Shown: in pieces, positions 45,567-57,508 of the stretch
Position numbering within the stretch: position 1 is the stretch's first letter
Layout of the letters: each line of letters begins with the position of its first letter
Source of the DNA: Erodium maritimum
Taxonomy: Eukaryota > Streptophyta > Magnoliopsida > Geraniales > Geraniaceae
Reading direction: 5' to 3'
Assembly (NCBI GenBank): GCA_963921825.1
Contig: OY997592.1
Span: 28,747,730 to 28,811,729, forward strand
DNA length: 64,000 nucleotides
The notes under the pieces: model-generated
What the model was told of the DNA's origin: nothing
Databases searched by the model: none
The model's input: the letters and a program-made list of their open reading frames with translations, nothing else
Translations under genes and position numbers: made by a program

Positions 45567-46939
45567 GGGAGGAGAAATCTATTGAGAACCACTCTTAACA
45601 TAGGAACCGCGAGAACCAATCCTACCCACACTCATCTATGATGCAACACTCATCAAAATGCCACATCATCACCCCAATCCAAGCCAAATTCACGCCACTT
45701 TCAACAATTCTCACACAAGCAAGGGTATAATTGTAATAGCATGGTGCCATGTGGACAATTGTCCATTTTTTTCACCAATTCACTAATTTAATATTTCCCG
45801 ATTCGTTTGAACTCCGATTAACTTCAAACTTGCGCCAAATTTTTTCTTTTTTCAAGGGCTTTAAATCAAGATCAATCATGAATATATTTTGAAGCACGAA
45901 AATAAAAATTTATATCAAGGTGATAAAAATAATGTTGAGCGTTGATAAATCTTCACTAATAAATGTTTTATATCGGAGTACCAAACTAGTGCTAAATGTT
46001 GATAAAAAAACATGTAATGAGGTGATAAGAAACAAATAATGAGGTGATAAAACCATTTTCAATTTTGATAATAAGTGTGATACACTAGAGTTTAACGTTG
46101 ATAAAAAAACTTGTGATGAGGTGATAAAAAACACGTAATTCAATGATAAATCTAGTGTTTAGTGTTGATAAAACTGGTGTTCATAAAAAACACGTGATGA
46201 GATGATAAAAATCATGATCAGTTTTGGAGAATGGGGTGATAAAACCAGTGTAAAGTGTTGATAAAAACAGGGTAAAGTGTTGATAAACTCAGAGCAAAGT
46301 GTTGATAAAAATTACCCATATATAATTCCTTTAAAAACTAGCCCCGAAATAAATAAAAAAATCGTGCTTCAAAAAAACATGTGATGGGGGTGATAAAACA
46401 CACATAATTTGAATGATAAACCTAGTGTTTAGTGTTGATAAAACTAGTGTTCATAAAAAGCACGCGATGAGGTGATAAATTATGATCAGTTTTGGAAAAT
46501 GAGGTGATAAAACCAGTGCAAAGTGTTGATAAAACCAGTGTAAAAGTGTTGATAAATCCAGAGCAAAGTGTTGATAAAAATTACCCAGATTTTTTTTTAA
46601 AAAAAAATCAACCCCGAAATAATTTTTTTTTTCGTGCTTCAAAATATATTCATGACTGATCTTGATTGAAAGACCTTAAAAAAATAAAACTAATGGCGCA
46701 AGTTTGAAGCCAATCGGAGTTCAAACGAAGCGGGAAAAATTAAATTAGTGAATTGGTTAAAAAAATAATATGATAGTTTTACTAAAAAGCTCTTACCACT
46801 TACTAAAAAGTGCTGTTTTTTTTGCAGTCAACAAGTCAACTACTCAATTGCATCTCATCCATCCATTCCTAAAATAGATGTCTTAGATTGGTTCTCGTGG
46901 TTCCTACGTTAAAACATGGTTCTCACCAGATTTCTCCTC
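45567..46939. mobile_element. Non-autonomous DNA element with long inverted repeats and GATAAA-rich interior
   Basis: Ends GGAGGAGAAATCT and AGATTTCTCCTC are inverted, and the arms stay similar for a long way inward (GAGAACCA, TAGGAACC, GAGAACCAATC, later the block around 45770-45910 against 46610-46770). TACAAATA is duplicated at 45559-45566 and 46940-46947; a ninth base would mismatch. Long arms favour a Mutator-like origin; an 8-base duplication would also fit hAT. The core (45910-46600) repeats GTGTTGATAAAA-type motifs and contains two copies of a ~160-base block (about 46170-46330 and 46440-46600). There is no transposase. Confidence 0.75.
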
Positions 46940-47639
46940 TACAAATATATACTAAAGTACGGACGCATGTTTTTTTTTTACTGAAAAGTACAATTTTATT
47001 AAATCAGATTTCAACTATAAACGAGTGTATCGGAGAGATTATTCTCTGACTACTAAAAAAGAATAGGCCTAAATCACATGTATTCGCAGCTCCTTTAATA
47101 CTATCACCATTATGGATGGTATTGAGACGTCATATACACAGGAAGGAAAGGTGGGGGATTGAAAAATAAAATTGGAAATCCTGTTCAATCATCGAGCCTG
47201 GCTTACATCAGTTGTAGAAGGCAAAGCTTTAACCAGGGACTCTTCCGGAGCCAGTACCTGAAGCCAGAGGTACTTATCATCCCTCCCGGCGGGGCTGCTT
47301 CCCAGCTCTCGCCTGATCATCACGGGGTTCCCTAGCAGAACCCATCTTCACTCCTCTAGACCCGGCTCCAGTTCCATCTCCAGCTCCATCTCTGTACCCA
47401 GGCAGGCCTGAAACCTCGGTTACCCGGCCATTAGAGAGCTGACCAGCCACCAAGTTTTCCCAGCCTGGATCGAGATTCTTGGCCTCGACGGTATCTCGAG
47501 GTCCTGTACCCTTATGTACAATGCTTGAGGATACAATTGACTCCCTTCCCTAAGGCAAGGTGCCCTTAGGTACGGTGCTCGAGGATACAGGTCCGACCCT
47601 TAGTGGGTGGCTCCGAGACCTCTGATTCCCCCAATCCGT

Positions 47640-50600
47640 CACATATGGCTTAGTGTTCCGGTCCTTCTAGAACTCCAACATGGATGAGTCGAACTGTGGA
47701 CCTCCAAAAATCTCCCGATCGCACTCCTGAATCATATGTCCGATCAGCCCACAATTTTAATAGAAGGAGGGCAGTTTCGTGTAGGTGAGCGAGACCTGAA
47801 TCGGGTCCGGGAAGTCCTTGAACCGCATAAGTAGATGACGACGCAAGGGACGTTTCACGAGGTGAAAAAGTGCACTTTCACTGTTCCTCGCTAACAGAGG
47901 CCCCATTGATCACACGGGACCTCGACACATAGCCCTAGAGCCAAGCCAATTGTCTCCCTGGTCGCTCGGGTCCGCACCAGTGGAGGGAGACCATGAGGGT
48001 GAACCTAGAGTTGAATCCGATCCAGACTAGGAGGATCCTTCGCCATCGGGTCCAAGTCACGAGGAGTAGCGGACGACCATCGAAGCACCAAGGTTCGTTA
48101 ATCCAAACCCACGACCGAGCCTCCTCCAACTCGAAGTAAAAGACAAAAACCATTGGACCAATGTCCTTGATGACTAAGCCCTCCGCGGATCTCCCCCACG
48201 CCTTCATGATGATCCAGAGCATAACTTCCTTCCGGGGAGGCTTCGACGACCAAAGTGTTGGGTCTCGAGGTAGGGTTAGAGATGAACCAACTCGCAGCGG
48301 AAAATCAACGAAAACCAAGAGACGATTAAACCATGAAACAACTAACAAAGAATGGATTCACAAGAGAAAAATTCAGCACTATATCTTACCAAAACAAGAA
48401 CACCGGGTAACGAATGATTGGCTTGAGTCTCCAAGACGCCTACGTATCCACATGGGAATCAAAGCCACGTAGTTCTTCTCTTTAAGGACTCAAGAACACA
48501 AAAATGGAGGTGCGAGCTTGCCAAACCCGGAATTGCAAGGGAAGGGGGAGAGAAGTTGTGTTTCCTATTCTTGTCTTATATTTGTTATGCTGAAAAAAGA
48601 TGACTTAAACATAACAAAACCCATACTTGTCCAACTAAAGGCATGAGACAAGCATGGTGACAAGTAAGGTGTAAATAGGACAAAGTATGGCAAGACAAGA
48701 TTGGGTTAGGTGGTGAATCACCAACACCTTAATCCTTGTCTTGCTTACTTAGTACTAATTAATCAAGACTTGATTAATTAGTTCCATGGGCCTTGGTTGC
48801 ATGGGCCTTTCATGGGCCTCTTGGAACATGGCCCGTGGCCATTTCCAACGAGGTCCCGTGATTCGCTCATCGCCTCCAAGCCTTTCATACCGGAAATGTC
48901 CAACATTATCCAACACGATCAATCCCAAGACTCCAAGCCTTGTCTCGATCCGTAAAGTCCTATTCACTTACAGGCACATGACCCAAAACCCAGTTTTGGT
49001 CATGTCCCGAGACAACTCCCTTTTGGCCATTCTCCATAAATGAGTCAATGAGTTTCATCCTCCGGTGTGACCCTTAGGTTTATGCATGTCAATAGATCAA
49101 CGTAAAATCCCATTTTACTTGATCCTATTTAAGTGGCAACTAACGAGACTTTAGTATTGCCTGACACTGCATAACGAATCGACCCTGTCGATTCTAACCT
49201 TTCTGTCATCCCTGTCATTATCATTTTATCTCCGATATCCTGATTGAGATAAGGCATAGAGCCGTCATCCTTGTTATTCTCAATCAATGTTCCTTGATAT
49301 GTGAGATGACTAAAGATATGATACCCAGTATCATGTGCATGGCCATGCTATTCTTTCAGTCACTCTCGATCAAGCGGCCGAGAACCGATATCTTTCCCAT
49401 ACCTCAGTATGAGGGATAAATCCCTTAGCCGTCTTTCGTGTCACTCATGTAGCCCGTCCCCAAGCCAATCATGGCCGTTATGGAAGCCCTGTTACGGACA
49501 ACGTTAGGCTCAAGTCAAACTCAGTTGTTGACTACATAGCGATCACAAAGACTCCTTGGTCTAAGGATACATGACAAGCTACGACACTGAATATGTTCAT
49601 GACTTAATCTATGGCACATATTCAGGGCGGGTCGTCCAATATCATGTCCCACATGATATCTATGATCAGACTCCGGAATCCCATTCCAATGACTAACAGA
49701 ACGTAAGCCATAAAGAGCCATCTTTCATACTAGTCGCTTCTAATGAAGCTTTGTTGACTAGGGACCCATCGAGTGTGATCTATCTAAATCTATGGTTCTA
49801 TTTGCATGGTGGGCATAGATCAGAGCACACATCGATATATTACTCCAACACATAAGTAATATAAAGCCGCTTTGATTTTATTGCTAACGATGATATATAC
49901 ATTTGGACATTTAGGATTGAACTATGGGCACTAAGACTAACACAAAGTTTACCCAACATGGTGAATTGCTGGAAAGCAAGGATCGAAGGACTCACCGGGG
50001 AGTACAGGATGAGAATCTCCAATTCCTCCCCCTCCTCTAGCGAGCACGAAGAGATGCCATCTTGGAGACTGACTAGGCTGACCTCGAGAATTCTGAAGTC
50101 GCTGGGACAGAGGTGGCTTCCCGTAGCTTGGGCACCCTACGACGACGAACCATACCCGAAGGCTTGGGCACCCTATACAGGATTATAGGAATCCTCGTTG
50201 CATTAGGGATCGGGGACCCATCTATCCAGGGCCGTTCTCTAGTCATCCACCATTAGAGCTTTTCCACGGAGAGGATTCCGACACAATGGAGTCGACGAGT
50301 CTTCTCTGACAATAGGAGCAAGCAACAGTTGAGGCGACGAGTCCTCACCTGGGCTAGAAACAACACCCACTAGGAGCAGCGTGACTTTTCCATGGCTAAG
50401 AGAGGTCGGGGGGTTGCTCGTGGAGGAAGCAATCGGTGAAATCTTCACCGGGAGACCTCCCCGTGGTTTTTCCAGTAGCATAGAGGACCCTAGAGAGAAC
50501 ACTACTATCGCCGTCGATTGGGGCGTCGACAATATCATAGTGGATGGTGGGGGAAGAAGAGGTTGAAAGGGTGTCTCGGCTAGTGTTTGTTTCGTCCTCC

Positions 50601-50751
50601 TTCAGCGTCGAGGCTTTAAAGGAGACTCCACCACCGAGGAAGGTCGAGGAGGAGGGATTTCCAAGAAGCACATGGGTGCAGGCGGAGACGGGACATGACC
50701 GACATGTTTGGTGGGCTTGTCAACGGCGGTGATAGACACATGCAGCTCCAT
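47640..50751 (-). pseudogene. LINE ORF1 (DUF4283 plus zinc knuckle), split by LTR
   Basis: Starts at the minus-strand ATG 50751 (MELHVSITAVDKP). Low-complexity sequence with frameshifts leads to SLEEGEELEILILYSPVSP near 50040-49980, where the LTR interrupts. After the LTR, KEVMLWIIMKAWGRSAEGLV, VFYFELEEARSWVWINEPWC and FDGRPLLLVTW (48240-48060) form the DUF4283 domain of plant LINE ORF1 proteins. Near 47775-47720, NCGLIGHMIQECD is the zinc knuckle with its first cysteine mutated. Frameshifts make it a pseudogene. The 3' boundary is approximate. Confidence 0.72.
48256..49942 (-). mobile_element. Solo copia LTR inside the LINE ORF1
   Basis: 1687 bases, TGTTGGGTCTCGAGGTAGGG to GCACTAAGACTAACA, flanked by the exact 5-base duplication CAAAG (48251-48255 and 49943-49947). 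It matches the complete LTR at 32170-33855 almost throughout. No internal copia sequence remains, so it arose by recombination between two LTRs of a former full element. Confidence 0.93.
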
Positions 50752-50824
50752 AGGTAACTAAGGCTAGGGTTTCATCAAGAAGAGGCTCTCGATAGGTCTA
50801 AGGAGAGATGTTTTAGGACGCATG

Positions 50825-51260
50825 ATCATTATATGCGTATTAAATAATATTAATAAAAAATAATACAAGAGACTTTCCAAAACTATAACCGTTGTTTACG
50901 GTGATCCTCTTTCCACATTACTCTAAAGGTTTTTCCCGACCTCCCCTCTTATGAAACCTGTACTCTATAATGGAAATTATTGTGTTATGTTTTCTAAGAC
51001 TAGTATTTGGACGATGGAAGGATGTCTTAACCGCCAAGCGTCTTCCCCTTTATCAGTGTTCTTCACTCCCTTCTCCGTACTCTTTATCGTCTTTAGAGAC
51101 AACAACTTCTCAGGTGGCGGTATTGTGTAGGGGTTTGTGGTACTACCTCTTTGGGGATGATGGTTCCTCATGTGCCCTCTTAGAGGCTGGTAGAGGAGAA
51201 AGAGAAGGATCCGACTAAACAAGAAAAATACCTATGGCGTTGGCTCGAAAAATGACGCAC
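50825..51260. other. Unassigned sequence between LINE copies
   Basis: Mixed composition, with short ORFs on both strands (50970-51218 plus, 50977-51222 minus) and no recognised motif. It may be old LINE or host DNA; nothing can be assigned. Confidence 0.4.
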
Positions 51261-51275
51261 AACAAGGTCCGATCA

Positions 51276-51436
51276 TGTTGGGGTTTTGTTTAGTCTTGGT
51301 TGCCTTGTCTTGGATGCCAAGTCTTGCTAATGTCGGTTAAAGACTAGTTTGTAACACTTTGGAGGGTTTGCCCTTGATCTCTTCTTCTTTTTCGAAAAAT
51401 TGATTTATAAAAACAAAAAATTTGCTGATAAAAAAA
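51276..51436 (+). mobile_element. 5'-truncated LINE 3' end with 15-bp target duplication
   Basis: AACAAGGTCCGATCA occurs at 51261-51275 and 51437-51451. The ~160-base insert between them starts TGTTGGGGTTTTG and ends with TTGATTTATAAAAAC-type sequence and an A run. This is the typical 5'-truncated product of LINE retrotransposition. Confidence 0.85.
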
Positions 51437-51451
51437 AACAAGGTCCGATCA

Positions 51452-52193
51452 CCCCACCCCAAATCTACGAGAACGGTGGGCGGGTCTATGGGGATTTTAG
51501 TGCTCATGATGGTAGGGCTAGAGATCGAAGAGGCTAACCCTTACGGAAGTCCAAGATGATTGGGGCTCGATTCAATGGCAGCACAAATTGACTCTAGCCC
51601 TCATAAGATGGCGATCGACCGACACCAAGTTACAACAAGAGGGGGCGGGGTGTCATTAATAAGGCGAAGTTTGCTAAATAGCCTTGCCAAGGAATATGAT
51701 CCATTGGAATGAGTGTCATGTGTGGGATTGGAAGCCTACCTTATACCACCAATATTAAAGCATAATATGAATTGATGTAGTAGTTCAAGACAGCCCACCT
51801 AGTAGGGTCTTTAACCCCTTGTGTCTACTTTATCATGATTGACAATTATGTTTCTCTACTATTTCGTATGATGCGTAATAGAATTTTTTAGTGACTTAGA
51901 GTGTCGATACACTTTCTTTTGGCAGAGTCCCGGATTATATTCTCGCCTTTAGGGGCTTGTCCTAAAAGATTTATATTTGGCTCCCTTCATTAATGAAAGT
52001 TGACTATGCATAAAAAAAATATGTATTTATAAATATATCATATGATTATAAAATTTCAAATGATAATCATAAAATCTAAGCATAAATAAAAATTCTTAAT
52101 TTTTAATTAACAAAAGAATTGACTATCGTGGGTGTAAATCCTAGAGCTCTATTACGCCGTCGACAAGTGTTGGATGATAAGGCCACTAGTAGG
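51452..52193 (+). other. LINE-derived debris; poly-A-like tail at 52012-52019
   Basis: No open gene. The stretch 51900-52019 (GGCTTGTCCTAAAAG, TTAATGAAAGTTG, then eight A) looks like the 3' end of another LINE copy. From about 52100 the sequence leads into the ORF2 start of the following LINE relic. Boundaries are uncertain. Confidence 0.4.
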
Positions 52194-54460
52194 ATGAGGG
52201 CATTGTCGTGGAACTATAGAGGGCTCAAGAAATAGGAGACGATCAAGCTCCTCAAAGTCACGCTGGCGAGGAGGAAACTAAATTTGGTTTTTCTCAGCGA
52301 GGCTTTTATAAAATTATCTTGGGTTGGAAGGCTTACGGTACAAGTCGATTATCCCGGTGTGTCGTCGTCGGTCGGGTGGGATAATATGGGGGCCTCATGT
52401 TCCTTTGGTCAGAGACAGTCATAGTTACTGTGTGGGAAATTGCGGATCGCTCCATCGACCGGTGGGCTAAGATCCCGAATGATGGGGAGCTCTGGCTCAT
52501 AGAGATTTATTATAAGGCAAAGTGGGAGGACATGTGGAAAACCTAGTAGATGTTACACCATCTTACAAGGCATCATATCGAATCATGAGACAAATGGATG
52601 CTAATTAACGACTTCATCGACATTTTAGACCAATGTGCGACGTGCGTAAAAAAGAGGGGTGTTGTTCCGTTCGAATACAAGTTTACCTTGACCTGAGGAC
52701 GAGAGATAGAGGATAGGCTGAGAGCCAATTATACAAGGCTCTAATCTCGAAGATTTTCTAAAAGGCCTACCCAAAGACCAACTCGAGCAACCTGGGAATT
52801 TCAACCTTTGACCACTTCCTTTATCATGTTGGACCCGAGACATCAATTAGTATAGGGGTCAAAAAGACACTTTTGTTTTGAAAATGCGTGGAGAGAAGAC
52901 CCTCGGTGCAGGCATATGGTGTAGGAGGTGCGAGTATCATAACCTAATTGTCATATACTTTGGAAATTAGAAGAGATTGGCACGACCCTCCATACCTGAG
53001 GTCAAGATGTATACAACTCAACCGTATGGAAGATCCGGTATACAAGAAGACCCTGCTAGCCCTAAATGGGAAGAGGGATATGTTAAGTATCCGTTGGCGG
53101 GAAGCACTTCAAGAAACTTAAGACTAAGGCCAATTTTTTTATATAGAGAATATAGAAAAGCAACACTGACTTGTTGATAAGGATCGCAATACGAAGTTTT
53201 TCCATGTCATTGTATCACATTACAAGAGGGTGAACTTTATTACTAAAATATTGGATGATGAAGACAACATGGTCACCTAGAAGACAAGGCTACCATTATT
53301 TGTTCCGTAGTTTGCTACAAAGCAGACGAGGCTGGCCAACCATGTAAGGGTATCCCCGAAAGGACCTCAACAACCAAGAATGAGGCCTTGATGGACTCCA
53401 TTGTGTCTTAGGAGGTTCGGGACGTTGTATTCTTAGTGGGACCCAGTAAATCCCTAGAGTCGAACGACCTTAACTCGTGTTTTTACCAGACATATTGGTC
53501 CACGGTGAGAGCAGATGTCATGGCCATCATTCAGGGAAACTTTGCAGGAGTCTCATTTTGGAGAAGCTTGAATGCACTACTTTGGTTCTTTTACCAAATG
53601 TTCAGAACCATAAAATTCTCAAGGACATATTGTTGATCGCATTGTGTAATGTCTTATCAAAAATTGTTTGAAGGTGGTAGCTAACCAGCTTAAAGCATTG
53701 TTGCACGACATCATCTCAGAAACTCAAAGGCGTTCGCGTTGGGAAAATCATTTCAGGATAACATCTTTATATCCTTTTAGACACTTCATTAAATGAGAGG
53801 GAAGCACGTGGGGCGAGTGCAGATGGTGACCCTCAAGCTTGATATGAGAAAGGAATACAATAGAGTTGAATCGTCGCTTCTCTGGGACATGCTCTACTTT
53901 TTTTTTGGTTTAGGGAAGCCTACACTTCCGTTCTTCAAATGTGTACATACTCAGTGTACCATTACATTGTGGTGGGGGGAGGGGGTGCGACAGACCGACC
54001 CTGATTTCCCCGAGAGAATGGTACGTCAAAGGGATCTCATATCCTATTATCCTTTTCTATTATGTATGGAAAGACTCGTAAGGATCTTGAAGACGTCGGA
54101 AGCCCCAGTATATACACGGGGTCTAGATGGAAGGAAATCTCTCCTCTAACTGACCTGTTCTTCGTCGATAATTGTTACGCGTATTGTCAGTCCGAAGCTA
54201 CGCTAAGACATGTAATCAATCACTAAAAATCTTCTCTTTTCTTCAGCCTCAACATTAAACGAACAACATGGCAGGAAGCATTCGACTTCTCGAGATCCAA
54301 GAGTTGGCTCTTTTCTCTCCATATCTTGAGGTTCCCAATATGGTAGGTCATAGCAAGAGATGGATGCTAAAGAGGGTCCATATTGGGATCGGGAAAGATC
54401 AAAATAAGAAACTTGGTGGAAAAAAAATCTGCCTTGCGATTTGGGATTCCAAGGAAAATT
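52194..54460 (+). pseudogene. L1-type LINE ORF2 relic (endonuclease and reverse transcriptase)
   Basis: Starts at ATG 52194 with MRALSWNYRGLKK, stop, then NLVFLSEAFIK, the N-terminus of the AP-endonuclease domain of plant L1 ORF2. Further on: DKDRNTKFFHVIVSHYKR (53180), VVFLVGPSKSLESNDLNSCF (53430), VTLKLDMRKEYNRVESSLLW (53830, reverse-transcriptase block A with the catalytic Asp region), LFFVDNCYAYC (54160, where FADD is expected) and EVPNMVGHSKRWMLKRVHIG (54330). Stops, shifts and deletions are frequent. Block order is correct, so this is one decayed copy, cut near 54460 by the next repeat. Confidence 0.8.
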
Positions 54461-54473
54461 GGCCAATATATAT

Positions 54474-54909
54474 ATACTACGAACCAATCTGAGCCATAGG
54501 ATCTCCCCAAAGTGATGTCAGCAGAGCGCACCAGATGTTGACACGTGGGCAATTAAATATATAAAACACCACACCTTATTGTGCAAACTACGAACTCACC
54601 AGATGTTGACACGTGGGCGCGCGCGCAAGCTGCTGATAGTTTGCATAGCACGGTGCTGATAGTTTAGTACAAAAGTGCTGATATGGTACATTTGTACTAA
54701 ACTATCAGCACTGTGCTATGTAAACTCGTGCGCACGTGCACCAGCATCGTGCACGCGTGCACCAGCACTGTGTGTGCGCGCGCTGCTTGTGCACGCGCGC
54801 GCCCGCCAGGTGTCAGCATCTGAGGCGTTTTGCTGACGTCAATTTGACCGCATCATGTGGCTTAGATTGGTTTGTAGTTTGCACGATAAGGGTGGCTTTT
54901 ACTGGATAG

Positions 54910-54912
<3 letters not shown>
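54474..54912. repeat. Palindromic MITE-like repeat with perfect-stem hairpin
   Basis: Outer parts ACTACGAACCAATCTGAGCCA (left) and GGCTTAGATTGGTTTGTAGT (right) are inverted, followed inward by GTCAGCA and GTTGACACGTGGGC blocks. At the centre lie 30-base arms at 54644-54673 and 54691-54720 that pair at 29 of 30 positions around a 17-base loop. Between them are alternating GC runs (GCGCGCGC). No coding. The superfamily is not clear because the left terminus seems rearranged. Confidence 0.75.

Positions 54913-54915
<3 letters not shown>

Positions 54916-54958
<43 letters not shown>
54916..54958. repeat. (TA)n microsatellite
   Basis: About 21 uninterrupted TA units directly after the palindromic repeat. 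This could be an expanded target site. Confidence 0.95.
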
Positions 54959-54960
<2 letters not shown>

Positions 54961-55159
54961 CACATTGACTGAAAGAAGGGGAATACATAACGACGGAAGT
55001 TTAATCTACATTTTCATCACGGTCCACATTTCTGTCATCATCTTTACAGAAGTCGGAGACTGTAAGCTTGATCGTAGCATCTTCAGGGCTCACGTGATCA
55101 TTGAAATTTGTCTCATCGACCTTCTCTTTTCCCTTGATCGACTCTTGGTATAACTTTAC

Positions 55160-56026
55160 CAAGTGGTTTGGTACACGACATACACGTGACCAATGATCAG
55201 CCCCTCCGCATCCGTAACATATGTTTATGGCATTTCTGACAGTCTGGTTCTGTGGCCGTTTCCTTTCTCATATCGGTTCCACTTCTGGTGGTACACCTTA
55301 TCATCTCTTGTATAAGGTTGGATATTGTTATGACCATAGCCTTGACTGCGACCACATCCACGACCTCGACCTCTAAAGGGTCTTCGACCTCATTTGGGTC
55401 CAGAGTTACCATCATATCTTGTCACATTCGCTTCAGGGAATGGAGCACTGCCTACAGGGAGAGTTTGATGGTTCTTCATTAATAATCCATTGTTTTTCTC
55501 TACAACGAGCAAACAAGAAATGAAGCATTGTAAATTTCTTAAACCCTTTTTCTCGATATTGCTGTTGTAGGAGCATATTCGAGGGATGGAACGTGGAGAA
55601 TGTTTTCTCAAGCATAGATTCAACAGTTATCTTCTCACCACAACTACGAAGATTGGAAACAATTTTAAACATAGCCGAATTGTACTCATTTATAGACTTA
55701 AAATCATGTAACCCGAGGTTAGACCAATCATATAGGGCACGAGGGAGAGCTATTGCTTTCATATGTTCAAATCTCTCCTTGAGCTGAACCCATAAACTAA
55801 GGGGGTCTTCGTCAATTATATACTCAAGTCGTAGGTCTCTGTGCATGTGATGACGGATTAGTATTGTGGCCGTGACTTTGTTTTTAACTGACTCGTTATT
55901 CCTCTCTTTTATGACGGCTCCAAGATTATGAGATCTCAAGTGGAGAGTCGTGTCTAGCGCCCATTCATAATAGTTCTTCCCGTCTAGTTTAAGGGGTGCA
56001 TAACTAAGCTTTGTGAAGTTATCCAT
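55160..56026 (-). pseudogene. Ty1/copia gag relic with zinc knuckle
   Basis: From the minus-strand ATG 56026: MDNFTKLSYAPLKLDGKNYY, EWALDTTLHLRSHNLG, ATILIRHHMHRDLRLEYI, LSLWVQLKERFEHMK, LYDWSNLGLHDFKSINEYNS and STFHPSNMLLQQQYREKGF, the capsid part of a plant copia gag. The frame shifts near 55500 (SCLLVVEKNNGLLMKNHQT), and around 55220-55170 CYGCGGADHWSRVC is the zinc knuckle. Downstream pol is absent. It is unrelated in sequence to the copia element at 32170-37189. Confidence 0.8.
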
Positions 56027-56416
56027 CCTGAAAATTGATCAAAATAATTGCATGTAAGGATCATACTCGACTTCCAGGTCGTTGGTATTTTATTTTGGAA
56101 CTTCTGGTCCAACACATATGGGGTCGCTAATATTATGTATTTGGAACTTCCGGTCCAAACGTTTCGGTTTCAACGAATTTTAAATTCAAGTATTAACGAT
56201 AAAATACAAGTATTTATAGAATCTTTTGTGTCTGTGTGTCACAAGCATATAAGATACTAGCCATATATATATATACTACCCATGCATTGGGTGTCATTGT
56301 CCACGTGTAGAACACAAAGAGGTGGTGGCCATATTCCTTACATGTGTTTTACAACACAAAAAACAATAATTCCATTCATTTTTGTGAAAATCCAATGAAA
56401 ATATAAATTAATAATA
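56027..56416. other. Intergenic; possible copia leader
   Basis: AT-rich, with TTTGGAACTTCYGGTCCAA repeated near 56092 and 56137. It probably includes the untranslated leader of the copia relic. No LTR end or primer binding site was recognised. Confidence 0.35.
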
Positions 56417-56813
56417 TAAGACCATTCACACCAAGCGAACCACGTCGACGAACCACGAACCAGTTGATTCGCACGCTGTGGTACGTGATTTGTGACTCAT
56501 GAACCACTAAATCATGGCTCGCGATTCGCACACCGAACCACGACTCACAATTGTGAGTCACTGGTTTAGGAGTCGTGGTGCGCGGCTAGGCCAATCGGCA
56601 TGCAACACGTGTCATGAGGGAGAAAAAATTCGGACCGTTGGCAACGGTCCGATTCCAATGATTATTTTAAAAAAAATCAAATTAATTACAAATTAAAAAA
56701 ATTCTCCCCCTATAAATACCCCTTACCCCATTCATCTACCCACCAATATTTCTCAATAATTTCTCTACTTTTTCACTCAAAATCCCAAATTTCTCACACA
56801 TATTTCATCCAAA

Positions 56814-57439
56814 ATGTCCGGTACTTATTTGGCATTCGTTTTTCGGGATGGCTGCTTGAACAATGACATCAACGTCAGGTACTTATTCAAGGACGCTTTT
56901 CATGGTTGTGACTTTACCGTGGAGAACGAGATCAATGGGCATCGCTACGACCGACTTTATTATTTGGTTGACGACAATTACCCATCATGAAGTTGGTTCG
57001 TGAAGTCGATTCTCCATCCCCATACTCGCAAACACAAATTGTTTGCTAAAGTCCAAGAAGGTGCTCGAAAAGATATTGAACGAGCTTTTGTAGTCCTCCA
57101 AGGACGTGGCACATAATTTCCCAGCCCGCTCGTGTTTGGAAGAGGACGACTTTGGCTGATATGATGCACACTTGTATCATTCTACACGACATGATTGTAG
57201 AGGATGAACACGAGAAGTACGAAGCAGAAGATGACGACTTGTATTACGACGCCCCTCCAAAAATACTAGGTTGGACACCACCTAAACAATGGCACCAAGA
57301 AGTGCCCCTGTCCTACCGACAACGCTTGGCCACTCAACCCAGTGTCACAAATGATTTGACCCATCGGAAACTCCAAGATGACCTTGTACAGCACATATGG
57401 GCTCGGTTTGGAGCTACTTATCACTCAGATGACGAGTGA
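56814..57439 (+). pseudogene. PIF/Harbinger transposase relic, C-terminal half
   Basis: From ATG 56814 six residues (MSGTYL) run straight into GCLNNDINVRYLFKDAF. This is the block around the second catalytic Asp, followed by NEINGHRYDRLYYLVDDNYP, a stop, then WFVKSILHPHTRKHKLFAKV and QEGARKDIERAFVVLQ, which carries the Glu of the DDE triad, and IILHDMIVEDEHEKYEAEDD. The helix-turn-helix N-terminus and first Asp are deleted. A second stop follows at 57115 and there is a frameshift before 57152. It is complementary to the relic at 5396-6003, which keeps the N-terminus but lost the core. Confidence 0.82.
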
Positions 57440-57508
57440 GACGATTCTTTTATGCACCAATTATCTTGTCAAATGCATTGTAGTTATGTATTATTCGCAG
57501 AGTAATAA

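Larger units (their letters stand above)
46970..50815 (-). mobile_element. L1-type LINE (-) with ORF1 only, interrupted by a solo copia LTR
   Basis: GGACGCATG occurs at 46961-46969, next to a T run (46970-46979, the poly-A tail on the minus strand), and again at 50816-50824 at the 5' end. Without the nested LTR the element is about 2.2 kb. It encodes an ORF1-type protein but no endonuclease or reverse transcriptase before the tail, so it is an internally deleted, non-autonomous LINE. The 5' leader (near 50790-50760) includes GAAACCCTAGCC. Confidence 0.78.

Noticed and set aside
51276-51436. tRNA-derived SINE
   Set aside because: No A-box or B-box pattern was seen; the end looks like a LINE 3' end.
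54916-54958. TATA-box cluster or promoter
   Set aside because: A pure TA microsatellite next to a MITE with no gene downstream.
55160-56026. Gag relic as the missing gag of the copia element at 32170-37189
   Set aside because: It is 18 kb away, has no matching LTR beside it and lies outside the other element's borders; a separate copy is simpler.
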